A DNA stretch of 64,000 nucleotides. Origin: Pseudoxanthobacter soli DSM 19599 (GTDB lineage Bacteria > Pseudomonadota > Alphaproteobacteria > Rhizobiales > Segnochrobactraceae). This document shows, one piece after another, positions 16,994 to 26,373 of this stretch. Under the pieces are notes generated by a model. The model had not been told where the DNA came from. It saw only the letters and a list, made by a program, of their open reading frames with translations, and made no database searches. The translations under genes and the position numbers were made by a program. The DNA is taken from assembly GCA_945898215.1 (NCBI GenBank), contig CAMDHY010000002.1, positions 78,914-142,913 on the forward strand, given 5' to 3'. Every line of letters begins with the position of its first letter. The stretch's first letter is position 1.

Positions 16994-19900
16994 GTGCCGA
17001 TCCTCGGTGTCGATCGTGATCGCTACCTGACCTTGACCGGCGTCGCCGGCATCGGGCGGCATCTGCTGTCGCACCGCGCCGTGCTCGTCGTCGACCGTGC
17101 CGGCACCGAACTCGTCTGGTTCAATCCCGTCGCCGCCCGCGCCCTCGGCATCGCCGGCCTCGACGACCCGCAGCCGCGCCGGGAGGCGCTCGCCTCCGCC
17201 CTGCTGTCGGCACTCCGTCGGCGCATCGCTGGCGGCTACTACCCGCGCGGCGGCCTCGAGCGCCTGCGTATCGAGGTCGATCTCGCCAGCCGCCCTCTCA
17301 CCTGTCGCCTCGAGCCGGTGCGTCTGCCGGGCGGCGAGGCGGCGCTGCTCGTCGACGTCGTGGAGCCGCTCGGCGACAGCCCCGGTGATCCGGCCGCGGC
17401 GGCCTGCCGGCTGGTTGCCGGCGACGGCTTCGCGGCGGTGATCGAGCGTGGCGGCGCCGTGCGCGCCTCCGCCGGTTCGGGCGAGGCGGCGGGCGCCTTC
17501 GGCGGCGTCGCCGGCGCGCTGCGGGCGGCGGGCCAGCACCTGCCCGGCAGCCCGCGCGCACTCTCGCTCGCCGACGCCGCGACGCTGCTCGTCGTTCCCG
17601 CCCCCGAACCGTCCGACCGTCACGGCGCGCCCGGTCACGACCGCACCGCCGCGGCGCGGCGCGGCGAGGTCGCGGTCGGCGCACCCGGGCGATCGATGCC
17701 GCGGTGGGATGAGGCCCCGCCAGAGCTTCCACGCGCACAGCAGCCGTCCGCGCCACCGCGCGCTCCCGACTTCGATCTCGTGCCGGTGGAGGCCCCAACG
17801 GCCGCGCCCATCGCCGCCGCACCGCCTCCGGCGACCACGGCGCCGGTGCCGCCGACCGTCACGGCACCGCCGGTGCCGCCTCCGGCAGCCGCGCCTCCGA
17901 CGGCGGCCGCACCGCCGGAACCGCTGACGCCGCCGGAGCCGGCTTTCCCACCGATGCCGCCGCCGCCGTCCGGCCGCCGCAGGACGCGGCGGTTCTCGTG
18001 GCAGATGGACGCCGCCGACCGCTTCACCTTCGTCTCGCCGGAACTCGTCGAGGAGGTCGGCGTCCGGGCGGGCGACGTCGTCGGCCAGACCTGGCGGCAG
18101 GTCGCCGACCGCCTCGGCTTCGACCGCGAGCGGCGGATCGACAAGGCGTTGGCGAGCCGCGCCGCCTGGAGCGGGCAATGGGTAGTATGGCCGGCCGATG
18201 ACGGCTGGGCGGTGCCTATCGACTTCGCCGCCATCGCCACCACCGACGAGGCGGGCCGCTTTGGCGGCTTCCGCGGCTTCGGCCTCGTCCGCGCCGCCGA
18301 GGCGAAGGCGCCGCCGGATGCCGTCACCGCGCCGTCCGTCGAGCCCGACACGGCCGATGCACCACACACGGTCGAGGGTCCCGAGCCGGCTGCCCCGATC
18401 ACCGTCGTGGCGGCGCCGTCCGCCAGCCCGCCGCCGGCCGCGCCCTCCGAACCGGCGCCGCTCCCCGCTCCGCCGCGGCCGGCGGAGATGGTCATGCCCT
18501 CGTCGCCGCCGGTCCCGTCGCCGGAGCCGGTGGCGGTGCCGGCGCCGCCGCCGCCGCCGCCGGAGCACGAGGCCCGGCCGCCGCCGTCGCCGCCACCGGC
18601 CGCCGTCAGCGGTCCTCCGCCGGTGTCGGACGGCGGTCTCGATCCGGCGCCCCGGCAGAGCGACCGTGGCGGCGCGGACCGCCTCAGCCGGCCGGAGCAG
18701 GAGGCGCTGCATCTCATCGCCGCCGCCCTCGGCGCCCGCATCGAGGGCGACGACCGGCCGTCGCCGGCCGCCGAGGAGTGGGACGCCGCCGAGTTCGACG
18801 AAGAGCCGTGGCCGGGCCGTCGTCCGGTCCCCGCCGGCAACGCGCCGATGCCGCCGCCCGTCGCGCCGCTGCGGCCGTCGCTCGGGCCACCGGCGGCGGC
18901 CGAGGACACCGACCTCATCGACCGCATGCCGGTCGGCGTGCTGATCTGCCGGGACGGCGACGTCGTCCACGCCAACCCGGCGGCGCTGTCGCTGCTCGGT
19001 CACGCCGATGCCGCCGCGCTGTCGGCCGCCGGCGGGCTTGGTGCGGTGTTCGCGGCGCCGACGCCCGAGGCGCCGGTGGAACGGCGCGTCGCGGTGGAGC
19101 GGGCGGACGGCACCCGCCTGCCCGTCACCGCCCGGCTGCAACGCGTGCCGTGGCGCGGCGCCCGCGCCCTGATGGTGGTGCTGTCGCCGGAGCCCGCCGG
19201 TGCCGAGACCCGGCCGGCCGAGACGGGGCCGGCCGCCGCGTCGCCGTCCGCCGGCGACCCGCCGCGGGGCGCCGTCGTGGCGGCGTTCGCCGAAGCGGTG
19301 CTGCTGGTCGACCGGCGCGGGCTCGTGACGACCGCCAATCCGGCCGCGGCCGCCCTGCTCGGCCGCCCGGTCGAGGAGATCGAGGGCGCGCTCGTCACCC
19401 ACCTCGTCGCGCTCGACAGCCGGCTGCCGGTCGGCGCGGTGCTGGCCGATCTCTTTTCCGATCCGGCCGGAGCGGCGGCCCCGATCGAGTGCGAGTTCGT
19501 GGTGCTGCACCCGGAGCGAGGTCAGGTGCCGGTGGCGGCGGGCTTCGGCCGCCTCGCCGGCTCGCCGCCGCCGGGCTTGTGCATCGTGCTGCGCGACCTC
19601 ACCCGCTTCCGCGAGACCGAGGCGGCCCTGACGCTCGCCACCCGCGAGGCGGAGCGGGCGAGCGCCCACAAGTCGGAGGTTCTGGCGCGCGTCAGCCACG
19701 AGATTCGCACGCCGCTGAACGCCATCATCGGCTTCGCCGAGGTGATGCTCGAGGAGAAGTTCGGGCCGCTCGGCAACGAGCGCTACCGCGAGTACCTGCG
19801 CGACGTGCGCGCCTCCGGCGCCCACATCATGAGCCTCGTCAACGACCTGCTCGACCTCGCCAAGATCGAGGCCGGCCGCGCCGACCTCGCGCCGGAGGCG

Positions 19901-20356
19901 GTGTCGCTGAACGAGGTGGTGCAGTCGTCGATCGCCTTGATCCAACCGCGTGCCAGCGCGGAGCGGGTGTTCGTGCGCTCGACGCTCGCCGCCGGCCTGC
20001 CCGACGTGCTCGCCGACCGCCGCGCCCTGCGCCAGATCCTGCTCAACCTCCTGTCGAATGCGGTGAAGTTCAACGCCGCCGGCGGCCAGGTGATCGTCTC
20101 GACCCGCCGCGACGAGGGCGGTGGTGTGTCGCTGCGCGTGCGCGACACCGGCATCGGCATGTCCGGCGAGGAGATCGCGCTCGCTCTCGAGCCGTTCCGC
20201 CAGGTGAACGGCGACCGCGAGGGCACCGGGCTCGGCCTGCCGCTGACCAAGGCGCTGGTCGAGGCCAATTCCGCGACCTTCTCGATCCAGTCGGCCCCGG
20301 GCCGGGGGACCCTCGTCGAGGTGCTGTTCCCGGCCGCGCGCGTGCTCGCCGCCTGA
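16994..20356 (+). CDS. Multi-PAS sensor histidine kinase of the PdhS/PleC/DivJ type
   Basis: A 1120-residue soluble histidine kinase. It has a PAS-like N-terminus, a Pro/Ala-rich linker (about 235-335), a PAS domain (about 337-440), a second long Pro-rich linker (about 445-630), PAS domains near 640-740 and 760-870, then HisKA with His902 in SHEIRTPLNAIIGFAEVM and a HATPase domain (NLLSNAVKFN, DTGIGMS, GTGLGLPL). The segment KFGPLGNERYREYLRDVRAS after the H-box is characteristic of the cell-cycle kinases PdhS, PleC and DivJ that control DivK. The GTG start at 16994 follows a G-rich RBS. No partner regulator is adjacent, as usual for this family. Confidence 0.85.
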   Translation: MPILGVDRDRYLTLTGVAGIGRHLLSHRAVLVVDRAGTELVWFNPVAARALGIAGLDDPQPRREALASALLSALRRRIAGGYYPRGGLERLRIEVDLASRPLTCRLEPVRLPGGEAALLVDVVEPLGDSPGDPAAAACRLVAGDGFAAVIERGGAVRASAGSGEAAGAFGGVAGALRAAGQHLPGSPRALSLADAATLLVVPAPEPSDRHGAPGHDRTAAARRGEVAVGAPGRSMPRWDEAPPELPRAQQPSAPPRAPDFDLVPVEAPTAAPIAAAPPPATTAPVPPTVTAPPVPPPAAAPPTAAAPPEPLTPPEPAFPPMPPPPSGRRRTRRFSWQMDAADRFTFVSPELVEEVGVRAGDVVGQTWRQVADRLGFDRERRIDKALASRAAWSGQWVVWPADDGWAVPIDFAAIATTDEAGRFGGFRGFGLVRAAEAKAPPDAVTAPSVEPDTADAPHTVEGPEPAAPITVVAAPSASPPPAAPSEPAPLPAPPRPAEMVMPSSPPVPSPEPVAVPAPPPPPPEHEARPPPSPPPAAVSGPPPVSDGGLDPAPRQSDRGGADRLSRPEQEALHLIAAALGARIEGDDRPSPAAEEWDAAEFDEEPWPGRRPVPAGNAPMPPPVAPLRPSLGPPAAAEDTDLIDRMPVGVLICRDGDVVHANPAALSLLGHADAAALSAAGGLGAVFAAPTPEAPVERRVAVERADGTRLPVTARLQRVPWRGARALMVVLSPEPAGAETRPAETGPAAASPSAGDPPRGAVVAAFAEAVLLVDRRGLVTTANPAAAALLGRPVEEIEGALVTHLVALDSRLPVGAVLADLFSDPAGAAAPIECEFVVLHPERGQVPVAAGFGRLAGSPPPGLCIVLRDLTRFRETEAALTLATREAERASAHKSEVLARVSHEIRTPLNAIIGFAEVMLEEKFGPLGNERYREYLRDVRASGAHIMSLVNDLLDLAKIEAGRADLAPEAVSLNEVVQSSIALIQPRASAERVFVRSTLAAGLPDVLADRRALRQILLNLLSNAVKFNAAGGQVIVSTRRDEGGGVSLRVRDTGIGMSGEEIALALEPFRQVNGDREGTGLGLPLTKALVEANSATFSIQSAPGRGTLVEVLFPAARVLAA

Positions 20357-20382
20357 CGGCAGGCGCTGCACCGGATACTGAT

Positions 20383-20399
20383 AATAGAAGCATTCCAAA
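20383..20399. promoter_or_regulatory. Candidate Irr-type iron control element
   Basis: The sequence AATAGAA-GCA-TTCCAAA matches the rhizobial iron control element TTTAGAA-N3-TTCTAAA at 11 of 14 fixed positions. It lies 100 bp upstream of a ferric-type ABC permease, an appropriate target for Irr. Single weak match, so confidence is limited. Confidence 0.4.
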
Positions 20400-20498
20400 G
20401 TGTTGCCGGTTTTTGCCGGAGTTGACAGGCGGGCCGGGCGGTCGCTAACGACCGCTGAGGGTCGGCCGCCCCCGGGGTGGCGGCCGGCAGGACCGTCC

Positions 20499-22238
20499 AT
20501 GACCGTTTCGTTCCGCACCGTCGAAGACCCGGCGAGGCCGCCGTCGGCGCCGCTCGGCGGGATCGACGCCGTGGCCGGCGGCACGACGCCCGCCCCCGTG
20601 CCGAAGCGGACCGGTCACGATGCCGGCATCGTCGCCCTGGTGATGGTGCTGGCGGCGCTTGCCGTGGCGCCGCTCCTGGCGCTCGCGGGCATCGCGGCGA
20701 CGCCGGCGGAGGGCGTGTGGCGCCATCTCGCCACCACCGTGCTGCCGGGCGCCGTGGCGACGACGCTCCTCCTGATGCTCGGCGTCGGGCTCGTCACCGT
20801 CGTCGTCGGTGTCGGCACCGCCTGGCTGACGGCGGCCTTCAGCTTTCCCGGGCGGCGGCTGTTCACGTGGGCGCTGCTTTTGCCGCTGGCGGTGCCGACC
20901 TACATCGTCGCCTACGCCGCCGTCGAGGTGATGGACTTCACCGGCCCGCTGCAGACGGCGGTCCGCGCGGTGACCGGCGCCGCCACCCGGCGCGACTACT
21001 GGTTCCCGCAGGTGCGCACCCTGCCCGGTGCCATCGTGGTGATGGGGCTGGTGCTCTACCCCTACGTCTATCTATCCGCCCGCGCTGCCTTCCTGCTGCA
21101 GTCGGCCACCGCCATCGACGTGGCGCGGACGCTTGGCGCCGGGCCGGCACGGGTGTTCTTCCGCGTCGCGCTGCCGCTCGCCCGCCCGGCGATCGTCGTC
21201 GGGGTCAGCCTGGCCCTGATGGAGTGCCTGAACGACATCGGCGCGGTACAGTTCTTCGGCGTGCGCACCCTGACGGTGTCGATCTACGACACCTGGCTCA
21301 ACCGCGGCAGCCTGGCCGGTGCCGCCCAGATCGCCTGCGCCATGCTCGTCGTCGTGCTCGCGCTGGTGCTGACCGAGCGCGGGGCGCGTCGCGGCCGCCG
21401 TTTTGCGGCCGCCTCGACCCGCCACGTGCCGCTGGTGCCGGTGCCGCTGACGGGCTTGCGCGGTACGCTCGCGGCCTTTGCCTGCGCCGTGCCGGTGCTG
21501 CTCGGCTTCGTGGCGCCGGCGGGCGTGCTGCTCTCCTCGGCGCTGCGGCGGACGGAGCAGCTCGCCGATCCGGGTCTGCACGCCGCCGCCTGGAACAGCC
21601 TGTCGTTCGCGCTGATCGCCGCCGCAGTCACGGTGGCGGCCGGCACGGCGATCGCCTATGCGGTGCGCCTGCAGCCGCGCAAGCTCGTGAAGGCGGCGGC
21701 GGCGGTCGCATCCGTCGGCTACGCTGTGCCGGGAACGGTGCTCGCCGTCGGCATCTTCGTGCCGCTCGCCGCCCTCGACAACGCCGTCGACGGCATGATG
21801 CGCCAGCTCTTCGGCCTGTCGACGGGGCTGCTGCTCGCCGGCTCCGGGGCCGGCCTCATCTACGCCTACGCGGCGCGCTTCATGGCGATGTCGGTGGGCT
21901 CGGTGGAAGCGGGGATGGCGAAGCTGTCGCCCCATCTCGACATGGCGGCCCGTACCCTCGGCCGCGGCGCGCTCGGCACGCTGCGGCGGGTGCTGCTGCC
22001 GCTGATGCGCCCGGCGCTCACCACCGCGGCGCTGCTCGTCTTCGTCGACGCCATGAAGGAACTGCCGGCGACGATCCTCCTGAAGCCCTTCAATTTCGAG
22101 ACGCTGGCGACCCTCGTCTACGCCGCCGCCTCGCGCGAGCACTTCGAGGAGAGCGCTGTGGCGGCGCTCGCCATCGTGCTGGTCGGGCTGCTGCCGGTGG
22201 TGCTGCTGGCGCGCACCACCGCGGCAGTGCGGCGCTGA
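20499..22238 (+). CDS. Ferric-iron-type ABC transporter permease (FbpB-like, fused repeat)
   Basis: A 579-residue inner-membrane permease with two fused binding-protein-dependent transport domains, about twelve membrane spans. Each half carries an EAA-type loop that contacts the ATPase (around ARTLGAGPARVFFRVALPLA and ARTLGRGALGTLRRVLLPLM). The tandem fusion and the segments VLYPYVYLSARAAF and ALMECLNDIGAVQFFGV are typical of FbpB/SfuB/AfuB ferric transporters. Its binding protein and ATPase are not adjacent, so it must use partners encoded elsewhere. ATG 20499 was chosen because upstream sequence is intergenic. A possible Irr site precedes it, and heme oxygenase follows after 95 bp. Confidence 0.85.
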   Translation: MTVSFRTVEDPARPPSAPLGGIDAVAGGTTPAPVPKRTGHDAGIVALVMVLAALAVAPLLALAGIAATPAEGVWRHLATTVLPGAVATTLLLMLGVGLVTVVVGVGTAWLTAAFSFPGRRLFTWALLLPLAVPTYIVAYAAVEVMDFTGPLQTAVRAVTGAATRRDYWFPQVRTLPGAIVVMGLVLYPYVYLSARAAFLLQSATAIDVARTLGAGPARVFFRVALPLARPAIVVGVSLALMECLNDIGAVQFFGVRTLTVSIYDTWLNRGSLAGAAQIACAMLVVVLALVLTERGARRGRRFAAASTRHVPLVPVPLTGLRGTLAAFACAVPVLLGFVAPAGVLLSSALRRTEQLADPGLHAAAWNSLSFALIAAAVTVAAGTAIAYAVRLQPRKLVKAAAAVASVGYAVPGTVLAVGIFVPLAALDNAVDGMMRQLFGLSTGLLLAGSGAGLIYAYAARFMAMSVGSVEAGMAKLSPHLDMAARTLGRGALGTLRRVLLPLMRPALTTAALLVFVDAMKELPATILLKPFNFETLATLVYAAASREHFEESAVAALAIVLVGLLPVVLLARTTAAVRR

Positions 22239-22333
22239 TCGCCCCTCGGCACTGAGCCTCGGGAACCGTCCGCCGCCGACGGCGTTTCCACCCGTCGCCC
22301 TGCTGCCCGTCCGTCCTTCCGGGAAACGTCCGA

Positions 22334-22915
22334 ATGCCCTCATCGAGCTTGCGCTTCCGACTGCGGGAGCGCACCGCCTCGCGCCATGCGGCGGTCGACG
22401 AGGCCGTCGGCGCCTTCAAGACCCAGTCGGACTATCGGCGCTATCTCGCCGGCCTCCACGCCTTCCGGGCGCCCTTCGAGGCGGCGATAGCCGCCGGGCC
22501 GCTGCCCGCCGATGCCGACGACTGGGAATTCGCGCCCCTCGTGCCGCTGATCGAGGCGGACATGGCCGATCTCGGACTGCCGGTCCCGGCGGGCCCGGCG
22601 GTTCTCGGGCAGGTTCCGCCCGTCGCCACCCTGGAGGAGGTGGCGGGGCGGCTCTACGTCCTGGAGGGATCGGCGCTCGGCGCCCGTGTCCTCGTGGTGG
22701 AGACCCGCGCCCTCGGGCTCGACGAGCGCTACGGCGCCCGCCACCTCGTCGCCCAGAGCCGCGGCGGCGCGGCCTTCGGGACGTTCGCCGCGTGGCTGGA
22801 CCGGGCCGCGCTCGACGAGGATGCGGTCGTCACGGCGGCGGTCTCCACGTTCGTCGCCGCCGAGCGCGCCTTCGCCGCCCCCGCTGCAATCGGACACGCC
22901 GATGCGCTGGTCTGA
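22334..22915 (+). CDS. bphO: Biliverdin-producing heme oxygenase
   Basis: A 193-residue heme oxygenase of the bacteriophytochrome-associated type, cleaving heme to biliverdin, CO and iron. The proximal heme ligand is His18 in LRERTASRHAAVDEAV, and the distal-helix region is LYVLEGSALGARVL. Its last 14 bp overlap the start of a bacteriophytochrome gene (ATG 22902), the classical bphO-bphP arrangement in which BphO supplies the chromophore. Because that phytochrome is now broken, BphO may serve iron release from heme instead, in keeping with the iron permease just upstream, or may itself be decaying. Confidence 0.88.
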   Translation: MPSSSLRFRLRERTASRHAAVDEAVGAFKTQSDYRRYLAGLHAFRAPFEAAIAAGPLPADADDWEFAPLVPLIEADMADLGLPVPAGPAVLGQVPPVATLEEVAGRLYVLEGSALGARVLVVETRALGLDERYGARHLVAQSRGGAAFGTFAAWLDRAALDEDAVVTAAVSTFVAAERAFAAPAAIGHADALV

Positions 22916-24520
22916 AGCGCGTCCCGGGGAGCCGGTCGACCTCGGCAACTGCGATCGCGAGCCGATCCACACGCCCGGCAGCATCCAGCCCCATGGCTGC
23001 CTGATCGCGTGCGACGCCGAAGCGGCGCTGGTCCGGCGCCACTCCGCCAACGCGGCGGCGATGCTCGGTCACGTCGGGCCGCTCGCCGAGGAGACGCTCG
23101 ACGGCGTCGCCGGCGCGGAGGCCGCGTCGCCGAAGGCCGGGTGTTCGCTACCCACGCGCTGTCGCGGGTGCTGCCGGACGCGGAGGCCTACGCCGACCGC
23201 ACCACCGGCGTGCTGGCGGTGCCGCTGTCGCAGACGCCGCGCGACTACCTGTTCTTCTTCCGCAAGGAACTGGTTCGCACGCTGGAATGGGCCGGCAATC
23301 CCGGCAAGTCCTACGCGACCGGCCCGCTCGGCGACCGACTGACACCGCGCAAGAGCTTCGCCATCTGGAAAGAAACGGTGCGCATGCAGTCGCAGCCGTG
23401 GACCGATCTCGACCGCGAGATCGGCGAGGCGGCGCGCTCGATGCTGGCGGAGGTGGTGCTGCGCCACAACGAACTGATGGCCGACGAGCGCGAGAAGGCG
23501 GACGTGCGCCAGCGCATGCTCAACGAGGAGCTCAACCACCGCGTCAAGAACATCCTCGCGGTGATCAAGTCTGTGGTCGGCCACCCCGTCGAGGCGGGCC
23601 GCAGCCTCGAACGCTATGTCGAGGCGCTGGAGGGCCGCATCCAGGCGCTCGCCGTGGCCCACGACCAGGTGGTACGCGGCGACGGCGGCGGGCTGTTCTC
23701 CGACCTCCTCGAGGCCGAACTCTCGCCCTACCGCAGCGCCGGCCCGACGATCATCCTCGACGGGCCGCCGGTGTGGCTCGATGCGCGCGCCTTCTCGGTG
23801 CTGGCGCTGGTGCTGCACGAGCTCTCGACCAACGCGGCGAAGTACGGCGCGCTGTCGGTGCCCGGCGGCCGCCTGGACGTGACCTGGCGACGCGACGACC
23901 AGAACGGCTGCGTGGTGGCCTGGCGCGAGCAGGGCGGGCCGCACGTTCCGCCGCCGTCGCGCGAGGGCTTCGGTTCGGCCCTGATCGAGCGATCGATCCC
24001 GTACGATCTCGGTGGCGAGAGCAGCGTCTGCTATAGGCCCGAGGGGGTCGAGGCGCGCATCCGGGTGCCGGCCCGGCACCTCTCGGACGCCGGCCAGCTC
24101 GCCGACGTGTCGAAGCCACGGGCCGCCGCCGCCGCCTTGGGTGCCCGGCCCGTTCTCGACGGCTCGATCCGCGTGCTCCTGGTCGAGGACCAGTTGCTGA
24201 TCGCCATGGATGTCGAGCAGATGCTGGCGGCGGCGGGCCTGACGCAGGTGACCACCGCCGCCTCCGTCCCGGAGGCGCTGCGCCGCATCGCCGCCGCGGC
24301 GCCGGACGTCGCCGTCCTCGACGTCAATCTCGGCGTCGCCACCTCGATCCCGGTGGCGGAGGACCTGCAGCGCCGCGGCATCCCCTTCGTCTTCGCCACC
24401 GGCTACGGCGATTCGACGATGATCCCCTCAGCCTTCGCCGGCGTGCCGGTGGTCCGCAAGCCCTATGGCGGCCCGGCCCTGACGGCGGCGATCGCGAAGG
24501 TGCTGGGCGGCTGGGGGTAG
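22902..24520 (+). pseudogene. Bacteriophytochrome histidine kinase with internal deletion and frameshift
   Basis: Two phytochrome pieces in different frames. Frame 1 (from ATG 22902) encodes the PAS N-terminus, including the biliverdin-attachment cysteine Cys17 (GNCDREPIHTPGSIQPHG), and loses similarity by about 23,105. Frame 3 resumes near 23,130 inside the PHY domain (VFATHALSRVLPDAEAYADR, PRDYLFFFRKELVRTLEWAG), followed by an HWE/HisKA_2 kinase (EELNHRVKNILAVIKSV; LHELSTNAAKYGALS) and a receiver domain (VLLVEDQ, AVLDVNLG, VRKPYGG). The rest of PAS, all of GAF and most of PHY, perhaps 330 residues, are missing. The kinase-receiver part stays open to the TAG at 24520 and could be expressed from an internal start. 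Confidence 0.85.
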
Positions 24521-24632
24521 GGCGCGGGTGCCTTGCGGTGGATGATCGGCGGCGTCCCTTGCGCCGCCCGGCCCGCCGCGCTACCCCGGGCGTTCGCGGA
24601 CGGCCGGGGCGGCCTTGGGCGGCGGGAGCTTC

Positions 24633-25922
24633 ATGGACAGGATCAGGATCGTCGGCGGACACCGGCTGAACGGCACCATTCCGATCTCCGGCGCGAAGAA
24701 CGCGGCGCTGCCGCTGATGATCGCGAGCCTCCTCACCGACGAGACGCTGACGCTCGAGAACGTGCCGCGCCTGCGGGACGTGCAGCAGCTGTTCCACATC
24801 CTGTCGAATCACGGCGTCGACCACTCGATCGAGGGCAAGCGCAACGGCCAGGACGGCATGACCGGCCAGACCGTGCACCTCTCGGCCCGCGCCATCGTCG
24901 ACACCACCGCCCCCTACGAGCTCGTCTCGACGATGCGGGCGAGCTTCTGGGTGATCGGGCCGCTGCTGGCGCGGATGGGCGAGGCGCGGGTGTCGCTGCC
25001 GGGCGGCTGCGCCATCGGCACGCGGCCGGTGGACTTCTTCATCGCGGGCCTGAAGCAGCTCGGCGCCGAGATCGACATCGACGCCGGCTACGTCGTGGCG
25101 CGCGCCCGCAAGGGCCTGCAGGGCGGCCGCGTCGTGCTGCCGAAGGTGTCTGTCGGCGCCACCCACACGCTGCTGATGGCGGCGACGCTTGCCCGCGGCG
25201 AGACGGTGATCGAGAACGCCGCGCGCGAGCCGGAGATCGTCGACCTCGCCCGGTGCCTGATGCTGATGGGCGCGCGCATCGACGGCGCCGGCACCCCGAC
25301 GATCCGGGTCGAGGGCGTGTCGCGCCTCGGCGGTGCCCGCCACCGCGTCCTGCCGGACCGCATCGAGACCGGCACCTATGCGATGGCGGTGGCGACGGTC
25401 GGCGGCGACGTGCTGCTCGAAGGCGCCAGCGCCGACCTGATCGAGGCGCCGCTGGCGCTGCTGTCGGATGCCGGCGTCGGCGTCGAGCGGACGAACGCCG
25501 GGGTGCGGATCACCCGCAACGGCCACGGGCTCGCCCCCGTCGACGTGACGACGGCGCCGTTCCCGGGCTTCCCGACCGACCTGCAGGCGCAGCTGATGGC
25601 GATGACGACGCGCGCCGACGGCGTCTCGCACATCACCGAGACGATCTTCGAGAACCGCTTCATGCACGTGCAGGAACTCGCCCGGCTCGGCGCCCGCATC
25701 AGCCTCGACGGCCAGCGGGCGACGATCGAGGGCGGCACGAAGCTGAAGGGGGCGCCGGTGATGGCGACCGACCTGCGCGCCTCCGTCTCGCTGGTGATCG
25801 CCGGGCTGGCAGCCGAAGGGGAGACGACGATCAACCGCGTCTACCACCTCGACCGCGGCTTCGAGCGGCTGGAAGACAAGCTCGGCCGTTGCGGCGCCGA
25901 GATCGAGCGCATCTCGGGCTGA
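24633..25922 (+). CDS. murA: UDP-N-acetylglucosamine 1-carboxyvinyltransferase
   Basis: MurA transfers enolpyruvate from PEP to UDP-GlcNAc, the first committed step of peptidoglycan synthesis, in the cytosol. The 429-residue protein opens with [20 protein letters not shown] and KNAALPLM. The catalytic cysteine is Cys126 in [11 protein letters not shown]. Further landmarks are [18 protein letters not shown] and [12 protein letters not shown]. An insertion before the active-site loop ([10 protein letters not shown]) is typical of alphaproteobacterial MurA. The start at ATG 24633 has GGCGGGAG upstream. In rhizobia murA often adjoins the DUF2948-hisD cluster; here it is about 12 kb away. Confidence 0.96.
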   Translation: MDRIRIVGGHRLNGTIPISGAKNAALPLMIASLLTDETLTLENVPRLRDVQQLFHILSNHGVDHSIEGKRNGQDGMTGQTVHLSARAIVDTTAPYELVSTMRASFWVIGPLLARMGEARVSLPGGCAIGTRPVDFFIAGLKQLGAEIDIDAGYVVARARKGLQGGRVVLPKVSVGATHTLLMAATLARGETVIENAAREPEIVDLARCLMLMGARIDGAGTPTIRVEGVSRLGGARHRVLPDRIETGTYAMAVATVGGDVLLEGASADLIEAPLALLSDAGVGVERTNAGVRITRNGHGLAPVDVTTAPFPGFPTDLQAQLMAMTTRADGVSHITETIFENRFMHVQELARLGARISLDGQRATIEGGTKLKGAPVMATDLRASVSLVIAGLAAEGETTINRVYHLDRGFERLEDKLGRCGAEIERISG

Positions 25923-25952
25923 GGGCCCGCGGGCGCGCCGGGAGGGCGGCCG

Positions 25953-26348
25953 ATGCTGATGACCACGATGTGGGTGGCGGTCGGCGGGGCGCTCGGCAGC
26001 GTCGCCCGCTTCTGGCTGGCGATTGCCGTGGCGGAGCGCCTCGAGGAGATCTTTCCGTGGGGCACGCTGACGGTGAACGTCATCGGCTCGTTCATCATCG
26101 GCTTCACGGCGGTGCTGACCGGGCCGGACGGGCGGCTCTATGTGCCGGCGGACGCGCGCATCTTCGTCATCGCCGGCTTCTGCGGCGGCTTCACGACGTT
26201 CTCGACCTTCAGCCTGCAGACGCTGACGCTCTTGCGCGACGGCGACGTGACGCGCGCCGGGCTGAACATCGTCGTCTCGGTGGCGGCCTGCCTGCTGTCG
26301 GTGTGGCTCGGCGCGGTGGCGGCCGGATTGATCAACCAGAGCCGCTGA
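25953..26348 (+). CDS. crcB: Fluoride exporter CrcB/FluC
   Basis: A 131-residue four-helix membrane protein that as an antiparallel dimer forms a fluoride channel. Signatures: GGALGSVARFW in TM1, PWGTLTVNVIGSF with the channel asparagine in TM2, and GFCGGFTTFSTF, the Na+-binding break and phenylalanine-rich selectivity region, in TM3. I see no fluoride riboswitch in the 30-bp gap after murA, so it is probably co-transcribed with murA and constitutive. The DUF190 gene follows after 25 bp. Confidence 0.93.
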   Translation: MLMTTMWVAVGGALGSVARFWLAIAVAERLEEIFPWGTLTVNVIGSFIIGFTAVLTGPDGRLYVPADARIFVIAGFCGGFTTFSTFSLQTLTLLRDGDVTRAGLNIVVSVAACLLSVWLGAVAAGLINQSR

Positions 26349-26373
26349 GCAACGCGGCGGGGGAGGGCCTCAG

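Noticed and set aside
16178..20584. A very long open frame (over 1,400 codons) on the minus strand, antisense to the histidine kinase and through the phasin
   Set aside because: High GC and biased third positions keep the opposite frame open. Its translation is Arg/Gly/His-rich low complexity with no domains, whereas the plus strand has full kinase motifs.
25923..25952. Fluoride riboswitch before crcB
   Set aside because: The gap after murA is only 30 bp and lacks the conserved aptamer sequence.
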